Part shown: positions 56,112 to 64,000 of the stretch, in pieces
How positions within the stretch are numbered: the stretch's first letter is position 1
Layout of the letters: each line of letters starts with the position of its first letter
Assembly: GCF_029633825.1 (NCBI RefSeq)
Contig: NZ_CP090642.1
Span: forward strand, 1,116,001-1,180,000
Length of the DNA: 64,000 nt
DNA from: Burkholderia contaminans
GTDB taxonomy: Bacteria; Pseudomonadota; Gammaproteobacteria; Burkholderiales; Burkholderiaceae
Direction: 5' to 3'
Notes under the pieces: generated by a model
The model's database searches: none
What the model saw: only the letters and a program-made list of their open reading frames with translations
Told to the model about the DNA's origin: nothing
Program-made: the position numbers and the translations under genes

Positions 56112-56624
56112 ATGACTCACCCGACCGCAGCACAAGCCGACGACGCCATGCCGGATCGCGACCTTCCGGTCGGCGCCCACCTCGTGACGCGGCGCCACGG
56201 TTACGTGCATCACGGGATCTATATCGGCGACGGCAACGTGATCCATTACGCGGGCCTGGCGCACAGCCTGAGCGGCGGCCCGGTTGAAATCGTCTCCATC
56301 GACGGCTTCTGCGCCGGTTTCGAACTCGCGATCGTCCGGCACACGCGGCCCCTGTACGACGGCACGGAAGCGGCGCGGCGCGCGGCCTCGCGCCTCGGCG
56401 AATGCCGCTACCGGCTGCTCACCAACAACTGCGAGCACTTCTGCCTGTGGTGCCTGTTCGGCGTTGCAAGGAGCGACCAGGTTGCGTCGTGCCTGCGCAA
56501 CCCGGTTCACGGCATCGCGGTGGGCGTCATGCTGCTTGCCTGCGTGCTGGCCGCGCGGCTGCATGCGGCAGCCTTCGAACGCACGCCGGACGCCGGCACC
56601 TGCCCGGTTCAGTGCGGGGCCTAG
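56112..56624 (+). CDS. LRAT-like (NlpC/P60-superfamily) domain membrane protein
   Basis: A 170-residue protein with an LRAT-type domain. The His motif is in GYVHHGIYIGDGNVIHYAG, and the catalytic-Cys block is NNCEHFCLWCLFG, as in lecithin-retinol acyltransferase-like proteins of bacteria. A membrane segment (about 137-156) follows. Such proteins are thiol acyltransferases or hydrolases of the NlpC/P60 superfamily; the substrate is unknown. AGGAG lies six bases before the ATG. The 3' end overlaps the convergent 66-residue gene by four bases. Confidence 0.8.
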   Translation: MTHPTAAQADDAMPDRDLPVGAHLVTRRHGYVHHGIYIGDGNVIHYAGLAHSLSGGPVEIVSIDGFCAGFELAIVRHTRPLYDGTEAARRAASRLGECRYRLLTNNCEHFCLWCLFGVARSDQVASCLRNPVHGIAVGVMLLACVLAARLHAAAFERTPDAGTCPVQCGA

Positions 56625-56821
56625 CGCCGCCGCTCGACAGCGTCGGCGGATGCCGCATGCACCCGCCCCCAGCGCTTCGCCTGCGCGATCGCGATACGGA
56701 TCGCGCTGCCTTCGGCACGCCCTCGTCGCAGCAACGCGTTGGCGATCTCGATCGCCTTGCCGCGCACCGGCGGCGGCAGGTTCCGCATCGACGGCGGATA
56801 GCGTTCGTCATCCCACGGCAC
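56621..56821 (-). CDS. Small conserved hypothetical protein (66 aa)
   Basis: Starts with GTG (MPWDDERYPPSMRNLPPPVR) preceded by a GAGAGGGGG ribosome binding site. GKAIEIANALLRRGRAEGSAIRIAIAQAKRWG is a helix-turn-helix-like amphipathic stretch seen in short stress-associated hypothetical proteins of Burkholderia. I do not know its function. A longer frame upstream lacks the family-like start. Confidence 0.65.
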   Translation of the reverse strand: MPWDDERYPPSMRNLPPPVRGKAIEIANALLRRGRAEGSAIRIAIAQAKRWGRVHAASADAVERRR

Positions 56822-56986
56822 GGTGGCCCCCTCTCGTACCCGCGTGCCGATCCCGACATCCCTGTCCGTGGCTCGCGCAGCAGGATCCCAGCCATTGTGC
56901 GACCCCCATGACGTTCTGCCGGGCGTGACCCCAAATGGAAACGGCATCCGCGAACGACGCTGGCGAACCCGCGATCGGGCATTCGA

Positions 56987-57424
56987 TCACGGTCGCTCCC
57001 GCGCGGTTTGCAGCAATCCGTTCATGCAGCGGGTATCACACGCATCCGTCATCAGGTAGCGCGGCAGCGCCATGACCGGTACCGGATGCGCGGCCAGCAA
57101 CGGGCGCAGCACGTCGTAGACCGAGCGGTGACCGTCGTCCACCGTGATCGCGACCGCCCGCGCCGGCAGCGCGTTCGCCTGCCCCGCGTGCCAGCGCACG
57201 ATGTCGGCAAGCGGCACGATGCGGTAGCCGTTCGCCTCGATCGCACGCAATTGATCGTGGAAGGTCCCGGTGCGCACCGTCATCGAATCCAGGCGTTGCG
57301 CGGCAAACCGGTGATAGACGAGGATCAGCACGCGCTGCGGCACCGGCTCGCCCGTCACCGTGCCGGCGAAAGACACCAGCGGCCAGCACGACAGCAGCAG
57401 GCAGACGATCGCGCGCACGCTCAT
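56987..57424 (-). pseudogene. Truncated polysaccharide deacetylase
   Basis: A 145-residue remnant. A signal peptide (MSVRAIVCLLLSCWPLVSFAG) and the start of a NodB-type polysaccharide deacetylase domain are visible: VLILVYHRFAAQRLDSMTV, ANGYRIVPLADIVRW and AVAITVDDGHRSVYDVL with the catalytic Asp pair. After VPVMAL the sequence no longer matches the family, and the later HxxxH metal motif is absent, so only about half the domain remains. It overlaps the end of the sugar kinase gene (ATGA), so it was or is co-transcribed with it. It is likely non-functional. Confidence 0.6.
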
Positions 57425-58383
57425 GCCGCACCACGCGCAATGGCCGCGCCACTTGCCTGCGCAACCAGTTCCGCATGAATCCGTTCGACGTCGGCGCGCG
57501 TGCCCAGCGCGGTGCCGGGATGCTCGACCGAAGCCGCCGACGCCGCCAGCGCATAGCGGCAAGCATCGTCGAACGGCGCGCCGCGTGCGAGCGCCCAGAC
57601 CATCCCGCCGACGAAGCTGTCGCCGGCACCCACCGTGCTGCACACCGTCGCGGGCCTGCCCGGCAGGCGCAGCGCGCGCTCGCGCGTGACGACCCACGCG
57701 CCGCGCGCGCCGAGTGTCAATGCAACGATGTCCGCCCGCCCTTGCGCGACGAGTTCGGCCGCCTTGCCGCATGCCGACGCTTCCTCGAGCGGTTCGCCGG
57801 CCAGCGCGCTCAGTTCGTCGAGGCTGGGCTTCACGAGATGCACCCCGGCGTCGAGGGCCGCGCGCAGCGCCGGGCCCGCCGCATCGACGACCACGCGGGT
57901 GCCGTTGGCGGCGGCCGTCCGCGCGAGCGTCGCATACAGGTCGTCGGGCGCGCCCGGCGGCAGGCTGCCGCTCAGCACCAGATAGCGCGGCGCAGGCTGC
58001 AGCGCCGCGATGCGCGCCGCGCAGTCGCGCCACTCGGCCGCCGTGACCAACGGCCCCGGCATCAGGAACCGGTACTCGCGCCCCGTCGCCGTTTCGGTCA
58101 CGCAGACGTTCTCGCGCGTCTCGCCGGCGATCCGCATGCGCACGGCCGGCACCTGTTCGGCGTCGAGCAGCAGCGTCAGCACATCGCCGGTCGGCCCGCC
58201 CGCCAGGTACAGCGCGACGCAGTCGCCGCCGAGCCGGTGAACGGTCCGCGCGACGTTGATCCCGCCGCCGCCGGGGTCCCGCCGTGGCCGCGCGCAGCGC
58301 AGCTTGTGCGTATCGACGATGTGCTCGACCGACGTCGAGACATCGACGGCCGGATTCAACGTAACGGTAACGATCTCGGTCAT
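57421..58383 (-). CDS. pfkB: PfkB-family sugar kinase (1-phosphofructokinase-like)
   Basis: A 320-residue ribokinase-fold kinase. N-terminal VTLNPAVDVSTSVEHI, GGGGINVARTVHRLGG (sugar-binding), and the catalytic C-terminal block STVGAGDSFVGGMVWALA with the Asp base. It phosphorylates fructose-6-phosphate or a related hexose phosphate, as in E. coli PfkB/LacC-type enzymes. An FNR-like box lies 155 bp upstream, with a TAAGGT element at the distance expected of a class II activated promoter. It is divergent from the ribonucleotide reductase gene, supporting shared anoxic control. Confidence 0.85.
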   Translation of the reverse strand: MTEIVTVTLNPAVDVSTSVEHIVDTHKLRCARPRRDPGGGGINVARTVHRLGGDCVALYLAGGPTGDVLTLLLDAEQVPAVRMRIAGETRENVCVTETATGREYRFLMPGPLVTAAEWRDCAARIAALQPAPRYLVLSGSLPPGAPDDLYATLARTAAANGTRVVVDAAGPALRAALDAGVHLVKPSLDELSALAGEPLEEASACGKAAELVAQGRADIVALTLGARGAWVVTRERALRLPGRPATVCSTVGAGDSFVGGMVWALARGAPFDDACRYALAASAASVEHPGTALGTRADVERIHAELVAQASGAAIARGAA

Positions 58384-58448
58384 GGCGCGTAGTCGGTAAA
58401 GGGCGTGATGCGCGGGCTTGCCCGCCGCGCGCGTGCGGCCGCGGCGGG

Positions 58449-58475
58449 TGCCTGATGCCTGATGCCTGATGCCTG
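58449..58475. repeat. TGCCTGA tandem repeat
   Basis: Almost four copies of the 7-mer TGCCTGA in a row (the last ends in G), in the shared promoter region of pfkB and the ribonucleotide reductase. Copy number could change spacing between the FNR-like box and the pfkB start. Confidence 0.7.
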
Positions 58476-58537
58476 GCGCCGGCCACCAGCGCCGGCCGGT
58501 CCTGGCACCACCTTACGTGCGCGCCTTCTCCCGGCAT

Positions 58538-58551
58538 TGACGACCGTCAAG
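58538..58551. promoter_or_regulatory. FNR/ANR-like box between pfkB and nrdJ
   Basis: TTGAC-GACC-GTCAA, a perfect inverted repeat with the FNR-family half-site and spacing. Its centre is about 31 bp upstream of the TAAGGT at 58511-58516 on the minus strand, placing it near -41 of pfkB. It is 90 bp from the nrdJ start. Confidence 0.55.
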
Positions 58552-58641
58552 CGATGCCGCAACAGCACCGGATTGCGCTCGATCAACGACGCGGGCGGGC
58601 AGGCCCTTACATTAGGTCATCCGTCGTCGCCGAGCCCCGCC

Positions 58642-60435
58642 ATGGACGAGCAACCGCTTTGCACCACCGTGTTCGCCGAACGCTATGCGCAGCCCGGCGA
58701 AACGTCGCGCGCGGCCGTCTTCCAGCGTGTCGCCCGTGCACTGTCGCTCGCCGAGCCGCCCGCGCTGCGCGCCCGGGCCGAGCGCACGTTCTTCCAGAAC
58801 CTGCAGCGCGGCGCGATCGGCGCCGGCCGCATCATGGCGAATGCCGGCGCGACGACGGGCGGCACGATGGTCAACTGCTTCGTCCACCCGCTCGCGGTTC
58901 CGGACGACACGCCGCTGCAGGGCGTCGATGCGGCGCTCGCGCAGGCGCTCGACGACGCGCGGCTCACGCTGCTGATGGGCGGCGGAATCGGCTACGACTT
59001 CTCGCCGGTGCCGCCCGCCGGCGCGTACGAACGCCGCCTGTCGCCCGAGCGCGGCGTATGCGCGGCGATCGACCGCTTCGATGCGATGTGCCGCGCGTTG
59101 CCGTTCACCGGCCCGCGCCGCGGCGCGCAGATGGGCGTGCTGCGCTGCGATCATCCGGACCTGCTCGCGTTCGTCACGGCCAAGCACGGGCGGGCGCGCT
59201 GGCCGACCTTCAACCTGTCCGTCGGCATCACGGACGCGTTCATGGAAGCAGTCGCGCACGACCTGCCCTGGGCGCTCGTCCATCACGCACCGCGCCATGC
59301 AGCCGCCATCGCGTCGCCCCGGCGGCCGGACGGGCGCTACCTTCATGCGACGGTGCCCGCCCGCAAGGTGTGGCAGGCGATCGTCAACGCCGCACGCGAC
59401 AGTGCCGAACCCGGACTGCTGTTCCTCGACACGATCCGCGACGCGAATCCGCTGCGCGAGCACGAACGGATCGACGCGACGAACCCGTGCGGCGAGCAGC
59501 CGCTGCCGCCCTACGGCAGCTGCGTGCTGGGGCCGGTCGACCTGCCGCGGTTCGTGCACCATCCGTTCGGCATCGACGGCGAGCCGCGCTTCGATTTCGC
59601 GGCGCTGGCCGACGCGGTGCACATCCAGGTTCGCCTGCTCGACGATGTGCTCGACCTGACCGCGTGGCCGCTCGCCGCCCATGCACGCGAAGCGCATCGG
59701 ACGCGGCGCATCGGGGTGGGCGTGACGGGCCTGGGCGACGCGCTGACGATGCTGCGGCTGCGCTACGACAGCGTCGAGGCGCGCGCATGTGCGCGCAGCA
59801 TCGCGCTGACGATGCGCGAGCATGCGTTTGCCGCATCGGCCGCGCTGGCCGCCGAGCGCGGCGCGTTTCCCGCGTACGATCCGGCCGCTTACCTGACCGG
59901 CCCCGCCTACCGCATGCGGCTGCCGCTGAAGGTGCATCACGCGATCCAGCGGCACGGGCTGCGCAACAGCCATCTGTTGTCGTTCGCGCCGGCCGGCAGC
60001 GTGAGTCTCGCGTTCTGCGACAACTGTTCGAACGGCATCGAACCGGCCGTCGGCTGGACCCAGCGCCGGATGGTTCGAACGGCAGACGGCCAGGCGCGCG
60101 CGTTCCGGGTGCAGAACCATGCGTACCGGCTGTTTCGCGCACTGCATGGCGACCGCGTCGCGCTGCCGGACTATTTCGCCACCGCGGCCGAGATCGCACC
60201 GATCGATCACGTCGCGATGCTCGCGGTGCTTCAGCCCTGCGTCGACGCCGGCATCTCGAAGACCGTGACGATGGACAGCCAGTGTTCGCTCGCGCAGGTC
60301 GACGCGCTGTTCTTCGCGGCATGGCGCGACCGGCTCAAGGGCATCACGGTGTTCCGGCCCGATCCGCGGCTCGCGTCGGTCGTCACCGACGATACGGCGC
60401 AACGACGCGACGGCGCGGTCTGCATCGGCTGTTGA
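58642..60435 (+). CDS. nrdJ: Adenosylcobalamin-dependent (class II) ribonucleotide reductase
   Basis: A 597-residue NrdJ-type ribonucleotide reductase that makes deoxyribonucleotides independent of oxygen using coenzyme B12. Visible are MVNCFVHPL (N-terminal redox Cys), MGGGIGYDFSPVPP (phosphate-binding glycine loop), the radical/active-site block DATNPCGEQPLPPYGSC, and the C-terminal redox pair CIGC. It is shorter than many NrdJ proteins and lacks an ATP-cone. Location next to pfkB and an FNR-like box fits use under low oxygen. The start follows a GC-rich leader without a strong ribosome binding site. Confidence 0.9.
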   Translation: MDEQPLCTTVFAERYAQPGETSRAAVFQRVARALSLAEPPALRARAERTFFQNLQRGAIGAGRIMANAGATTGGTMVNCFVHPLAVPDDTPLQGVDAALAQALDDARLTLLMGGGIGYDFSPVPPAGAYERRLSPERGVCAAIDRFDAMCRALPFTGPRRGAQMGVLRCDHPDLLAFVTAKHGRARWPTFNLSVGITDAFMEAVAHDLPWALVHHAPRHAAAIASPRRPDGRYLHATVPARKVWQAIVNAARDSAEPGLLFLDTIRDANPLREHERIDATNPCGEQPLPPYGSCVLGPVDLPRFVHHPFGIDGEPRFDFAALADAVHIQVRLLDDVLDLTAWPLAAHAREAHRTRRIGVGVTGLGDALTMLRLRYDSVEARACARSIALTMREHAFAASAALAAERGAFPAYDPAAYLTGPAYRMRLPLKVHHAIQRHGLRNSHLLSFAPAGSVSLAFCDNCSNGIEPAVGWTQRRMVRTADGQARAFRVQNHAYRLFRALHGDRVALPDYFATAAEIAPIDHVAMLAVLQPCVDAGISKTVTMDSQCSLAQVDALFFAAWRDRLKGITVFRPDPRLASVVTDDTAQRRDGAVCIGC

Positions 60436-60465
60436 GCGGACTGACCGACGGTGGCCGCCAGCCGG

Positions 60466-62379
60466 TCAGGCCGACGTGTCGGTGGCCGTGGCAGGCTCCG
60501 CATCGGCGTGCGCCGGCCCGGGCAGGCCGATGCCGTCGTCCGGCGGTGTAATGAGCGCCACCAGTGTGTCGTGATCGATCGTTTCATGCTGCAGCAGGCA
60601 CCGCGCGATCCGTTCGAGCGCGTCGCGATGCTCGCCGAGCGTCGCCGTGACCCGCACGTGCGCGTCTTCGAGCAGCGCGCGCACCTCCTCGTCGATCAAC
60701 TGCGCGGTGTGTTCGCTGCACCGGCCGTCGCCCGGCGTCCACACGCCGGGCGAACCGCCCTGCGGGGTCGCGTCGTCGAGCGTCGCGAGCCCGAGCTTCT
60801 CGCTCATCCCGTACTGCATGACCATGTGGCGCGCCAGCGCGGTCGCACGTTCCAGATCGTTCTGCGCGCCGGTCGACACGTCGCCGAACGCGATCTCCTC
60901 GGCTACCCGGCCGCCGAGCAGCACGTCGAGCCGGTCGAGCAGCTCGCTCTTGCGCAGCACGTAGCGATCCTCGGTCGGCACCTGCTGCGTGTAGCCGAGC
61001 GCCGCGATGCCGCGCGGGATGATCGACACCTTCTTCACCGGATCGCAATGCACGCGGCTTTGCGCGACGAGCGCGTGCCCGGCTTCGTGGTACGCGATGG
61101 TCCGCTTTTCCTCGTCGTTCATCACGCGGCTCTTGCGCTCCATGCCCGTCATCGCGCGGTCGATCGCTTCGTCGAAATCGGCCATGCCGATCGCCGGCTT
61201 GCCGAGTTCGGCCGCGTGCAGCGCGGCCTCGTTGACGACGTTCGCGAGATCCGCGCCGACGAAGCCCGGCGTGCGCTGCGCCAGCTCGGCCAGGTCGACT
61301 TCCGGGGCCAGCTTCACGCGCTTCGTCTGCACGGCCAGGATCTGCTTGCGGCCGGTCAGGTCGGGCCGGTCGATCGCGATGTGGCGGTCGAAGCGCCCGG
61401 GCCGCAGCAGCGCGGGATCGAGGATCTCGGGCCGGTTCGTCGCGGCCATGATGATCACGCCCGAATTGGCCTGGAAGCCGTCCATCTCGACGAGCAGCTG
61501 GTTGAGCGTCTGCTCGCGCTCGTCGTTGCCGGACATCAGGCCGACGCCGCGCGCCTTGCCGAGCGCATCGAGTTCGTCGATGAACACGATGCAGGGCGCC
61601 TTCTGCTTTGCCTGCTCGAACAGGTCACGCACGCGTGCCGCGCCGACGCCGACGAACATCTCGACGAACGCGGAGCCGCTGATCGTGAAGAACGGCACGG
61701 CCGCCTCGCCGGCCACCGCGCGCGCGAGCAGCGTCTTGCCGGTGCCGGGTGCGCCGACGATCAGCACGCCCTTCGGGATCTTGCCGCCGAGCCGCTGGTA
61801 GCGTTCAGGATTGCGCAGGAACGCGACGATCTGCTGCAGCTCGGCTTTCGCCTCGTCGATGCCGGCGATGTCGTCGAACGTGATGCCGGTTTCCTGCTGC
61901 ACGTACACGCGTGCCTGGCTCTTGCCCATGCCGCTCAGGTCACGGACCCCGCCCGGCCGGCGCATCATGAAGCTCCAGAACGTGACGAGGACGATCACCG
62001 GCAATATCCATCCGGCAAGCGTTTCGAGCCAGCCCGAATCCGGCGCGCCGCGATAGCGGATGCCGGCGGCCGTGAGTTCGGCGACGAGACGATCGTCAGC
62101 GACCCGGTTGGTCGTGAAGCGCCACGGCGCCCCCGCCTTCTTCACGGCGGCCGCGTCGGAGGCCGGCAGGTTCGCACCGGCCTGCGGCATGCGCAGCACG
62201 CCCGAAATCGACGACGGGCCGATGTCGAGATCGTCGACGAGCCGCGCGTCGACCAGGCGGTGAAAGTCGCTGTACGAGATCGACGTCGTGGCCGGCTGGG
62301 CCATCAGCAGCTGATACGCCACCAGCACGGCAAATACGAACGGGATCAGCAGTCCGGAGTAATCGAGTGTCTTTTTCAT
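60466..62379 (-). CDS. ftsH: FtsH-like membrane AAA metalloprotease (accessory copy)
   Basis: A 637-residue membrane-anchored AAA+ zinc protease. Two N-terminal membrane segments (about 9-27 and 122-142) flank a periplasmic domain. The AAA module has Walker A GAPGTGKT, Walker [12 protein letters not shown], the pore loop [10 protein letters not shown] and the second region of homology [17 protein letters not shown]. The zinc site HEAGH is near residue 436. It degrades membrane and misfolded proteins. The low-oxygen context and difference from the housekeeping gene suggest a stress-specific duplicate. ATG of MKKTLDYSG is used; an in-frame GTG 27 bases upstream is possible. Confidence 0.9.
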   Translation of the reverse strand: MKKTLDYSGLLIPFVFAVLVAYQLLMAQPATTSISYSDFHRLVDARLVDDLDIGPSSISGVLRMPQAGANLPASDAAAVKKAGAPWRFTTNRVADDRLVAELTAAGIRYRGAPDSGWLETLAGWILPVIVLVTFWSFMMRRPGGVRDLSGMGKSQARVYVQQETGITFDDIAGIDEAKAELQQIVAFLRNPERYQRLGGKIPKGVLIVGAPGTGKTLLARAVAGEAAVPFFTISGSAFVEMFVGVGAARVRDLFEQAKQKAPCIVFIDELDALGKARGVGLMSGNDEREQTLNQLLVEMDGFQANSGVIIMAATNRPEILDPALLRPGRFDRHIAIDRPDLTGRKQILAVQTKRVKLAPEVDLAELAQRTPGFVGADLANVVNEAALHAAELGKPAIGMADFDEAIDRAMTGMERKSRVMNDEEKRTIAYHEAGHALVAQSRVHCDPVKKVSIIPRGIAALGYTQQVPTEDRYVLRKSELLDRLDVLLGGRVAEEIAFGDVSTGAQNDLERATALARHMVMQYGMSEKLGLATLDDATPQGGSPGVWTPGDGRCSEHTAQLIDEEVRALLEDAHVRVTATLGEHRDALERIARCLLQHETIDHDTLVALITPPDDGIGLPGPAHADAEPATATDTSA

Positions 62380-62412
62380 CGCATCGGGCCCGTTTGCCGG
62401 ACACACCGCCGT

Positions 62413-62922
62413 TCATGCATCGTCGCGCGTCCATTGCGCGCGCAGCATGTCCTCGCCATCGCGATAGTTGAGCGCGAGATCGCCGTGATGCGCATGCAGC
62501 AATGCTTCCCCCAGCCTTCGCACCATGTGCACGCCCGTCGTGCGGACGACGAGCGTATCGCCGGATTGCTCGATTTCCATGATGCGTTCGAGCGCGTGCT
62601 CGCTCGTCTCCAGATCGGCCTGGCGCTCGAGCAGGTCGAGAATCGTCGCCCGGTGCGCGCGCAGGTACGCGCCGTGCAACGCCAGCTCGCCCGCCGGCAG
62701 GTTTTCTCGCATGCGCCTGCAGGCCGGGCATTCGAGCTGGCGCCGGTCGAGCGGTGTCGCGTACCACGTCCAGCGGCCCGCGTCGCAGACGGCGCCGCAG
62801 CCTTCGCAGATCCGGTCGCCCTTCGGCCGCTTCGGATCGCGGTAACTGTCCTTCGTATGCGGTTGCATGCGCTGGTCGCGGCGCAGAGGGGTTCGGCCGG
62901 GGCCTGAATTCGAACGGTTCAT
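62413..62922 (-). CDS. Zinc-ribbon-containing hypothetical protein
   Basis: A 169-residue protein of unknown function. It has a four-cysteine metal site (CEGCGAVCDAG near residue 39, then CPACRRM near 67). The C-terminal half is predicted alpha/beta (IMEIEQSGDTLVVRTTGVHMVRRLGEALLHAHHGDLALNY). AGGAG precedes the ATG. It lies between the BON gene and ftsH in the same minus-strand unit and is probably co-expressed. Similar proteins are encoded in low-oxygen-type loci of Burkholderia, but I cannot name their function. Confidence 0.7.
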   Translation of the reverse strand: MNRSNSGPGRTPLRRDQRMQPHTKDSYRDPKRPKGDRICEGCGAVCDAGRWTWYATPLDRRQLECPACRRMRENLPAGELALHGAYLRAHRATILDLLERQADLETSEHALERIMEIEQSGDTLVVRTTGVHMVRRLGEALLHAHHGDLALNYRDGEDMLRAQWTRDDA

Positions 62923-62960
62923 GGCTGCTTCTCCTTGCAGTAGACAGCATGGGCCGGCCG

Positions 62961-63608
62961 TCAGCCGACGGTGAGCCGGTCGACGACCTCGCGCACGCCC
63001 CTCACCGACCCGGCCGCGCCGCACGCGGCGCGCCTTTCGGCAAGCGACGCGACCTTGCCCGTCAGCGTGATGACGCCGTCGACCGCATCGATCGCAATGC
63101 CCGCGGATTCGCGCTGCGCGCGACGCGCCAGCGCTTCGGCGATCCGCATGCCGACGTCCGGCACCGTGTGGTCCGTGCGCACCCGGATCCGGTTCGCGAC
63201 GCCGACGACGCCGATCATCCGGCTGACCATCTTTTCCGCCGCGCGACTCTGGTATGCATGATCGACTTCGCCGTCGAGCGTCACGCAACCGTGGTCGACC
63301 TCGACGCGAATCTTGTGATCGCGCAGCGCCTCCTGCCAGCCGAGCGCGAACGTGATGGCGATTGCCAGCTCCTGATCCGCGCACGCGTTCTCCGGCGGTG
63401 TGACGTTCAGTTCGAGCACGAGCGCACGCGCATCCTCGACGTGCAGCGCCGTTTTCTGCGCCTCGAGCTTCTGGGCCCAGCTGTCGACCGAGCCGCGCAA
63501 CGTGACGATCCGGTCGCGTACGTCGACGTCGATCCGCCGCGCGTCGATCGCCGGATTCCAGAACAGCGCCTGCTCGACATCCTGCTTGAGTGCTGCATCG
63601 GACTTCAT
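62961..63608 (-). CDS. Triple BON-domain protein
   Basis: A 215-residue protein with three BON domains (about residues 2-68, 75-140 and 147-215), each with the TLRGSVDSWAQK / TLDGEVDHAYQSRAAE / TLTGKVASLAERRAA pattern. BON domains bind phospholipids; OsmY-like proteins of this type are stress-induced. No signal peptide is visible, so it may act in the cytoplasm. Start with GGGAGACGG before the ATG. An FNR-like box lies 94 bp upstream (63702-63715). Confidence 0.85.
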   Translation of the reverse strand: MKSDAALKQDVEQALFWNPAIDARRIDVDVRDRIVTLRGSVDSWAQKLEAQKTALHVEDARALVLELNVTPPENACADQELAIAITFALGWQEALRDHKIRVEVDHGCVTLDGEVDHAYQSRAAEKMVSRMIGVVGVANRIRVRTDHTVPDVGMRIAEALARRAQRESAGIAIDAVDGVITLTGKVASLAERRAACGAAGSVRGVREVVDRLTVG

Positions 63609-63701
63609 TTCCGTCTCCCGTTGGGCCGCACCGGTCGTGACATTCGCGACCGGCGATCGGGCCGCACCGGATTCAGCATCGCGCACGCCGGTGCCGGCGG
63701 G

Positions 63702-63715
63702 TTGACGAGGATCAA
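63702..63715. promoter_or_regulatory. FNR/ANR-like box upstream of BON gene
   Basis: TTGAC-GAGG-ATCAA, one base from the FNR consensus. On the minus strand a CTGAAT element at 63671-63676 lies at roughly the class II distance. Confidence 0.55.
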
Positions 63716-63770
63716 TCAACGGCGTGCCGGCGGCCGTGGCCGCCGGGTGCGCGAATGCCGGATTCGTCCG

Positions 63771-63784
63771 TTGATACAGATCAA
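63771..63784. promoter_or_regulatory. FNR/ANR box (perfect consensus)
   Basis: TTGAT-ACAG-ATCAA, an exact match to TTGAT-N4-ATCAA, 103 bp upstream of the start at 63888. A GATCAT hexamer at 63806-63811 sits where the -10 of a class II FNR promoter would be. Confidence 0.65.
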
Positions 63785-63887
63785 CCGTGCGGCAAAGCGC
63801 CACGCGATCATGACGCCAGACACCGCGAAACCCGCGCCGACCCGCGCGTTTCGCATCCGCACGACAGCCACGCCGCAGGAGACCGTC

Positions 63888-64000
63888 ATGAACCGCAGGC
63901 AATACCGCATCGCGCTCGCGACGCTCAGCGTGTTCATCGCGCTCGCATCTCTGGCCGGCATCATTCACGGGATGCTGTTCGACGAGCGGGTTTTCAGATA
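63888..64000 (+). CDS. Partial gene at right edge, predicted membrane protein
   Basis: Starts with ATG (MNRRQYRIALATLSVFIALA) after a GCAGGAGACC ribosome binding site, and remains open to the window edge (37 codons). A single membrane segment (about 9-28) follows a basic start. The product is unknown. The perfect FNR box upstream suggests oxygen-dependent expression. Confidence 0.6.
   Translation, partial: MNRRQYRIALATLSVFIALASLAGIIHGMLFDERVFR

Noticed and set aside
58449..58475. Start of a CRISPR-like array
   Set aside because: A 7-bp unit with no spacers; simple tandem repeat.

Overview
The sequence looks like part of a secondary replicon of a GC-rich betaproteobacterium, most likely Burkholderia (Burkholderia cepacia complex type). 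This rests on the GC-rich codon usage, the gene families present, and the right end, which combines pfkB, a class II ribonucleotide reductase, an FtsH-like protease, a BON protein and FNR/ANR-type boxes. That combination resembles the low-oxygen-activated locus known from B. cenocepacia. No rRNA, tRNA, CRISPR array or intact mobile element was found.

Layout. (1) 0.2-2.2 kb: a Tat-exported PhoD-like phosphatase and a small DUF3096 membrane protein. (2) 2.9-35.1 kb: a large accessory metabolic island. It encodes two phytanoyl-CoA/FtmOx1-like dioxygenases, a class III aminotransferase, a class IV (R)-amine-transaminase-like enzyme, an imine-reductase-like oxidoreductase, an EthD protein, an MFS transporter and two paralogous TetR regulators. 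It also has two aldehyde dehydrogenases, a DUF1329-DUF1302-RND-YCF48 envelope operon, an orphan response regulator, a GMC oxidoreductase, two HSL-type esterases, two Baeyer-Villiger monooxygenases and an iron alcohol dehydrogenase. (3) 35.5-46.3 kb: FMN enzymes (PNPOx-like, two NtaA/SnaA-type and one MsnO8-type luciferase-like monooxygenase), a GNAT acetyltransferase and a complete Dpp/Opp-type ABC importer. This looks like a scavenging cassette, possibly for organosulfur compounds. (4) 46.4-53.5 kb: a HutC-type regulator, a histidine-ammonia-lyase homologue that has lost its MIO tripeptide, a polar amino acid ABC importer and a DadA-like FAD oxidase. (5) 53.7-57.4 kb: a putative glycoside hydrolase, small secreted or membrane proteins and a truncated polysaccharide deacetylase. 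(6) 57.4-64 kb: the low-oxygen-type genes, with FNR-like boxes.

The most striking feature is in region 2. A palindromic operator, consensus GACTTGRTCA-NN-TGAYC, recurs about fifteen times between 2.9 and 35.1 kb. I saw it only in intergenic regions of this island and not in the remaining 29 kb. It lies upstream of nearly every catabolic transcription unit, usually as a proximal site 64-98 bp before the start codon plus a distal site 135-190 bp further out. The two TetR proteins have almost identical recognition helices and are the obvious candidate binders. Read together, the enzymes suggest (inference) that a hydrophobic cyclic amine is deaminated to a ketone, oxidised by a Baeyer-Villiger enzyme to a lactone or ester, hydrolysed, and oxidised through alcohol and aldehyde to a carboxylic acid. 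The RND/DUF1302 envelope system would move the hydrophobic compound.

A second notable feature is the ammonia-lyase homologue in region 4. It keeps the other family motifs but has a clean three-residue deletion exactly where Ala-Ser-Gly forms the catalytic MIO group.
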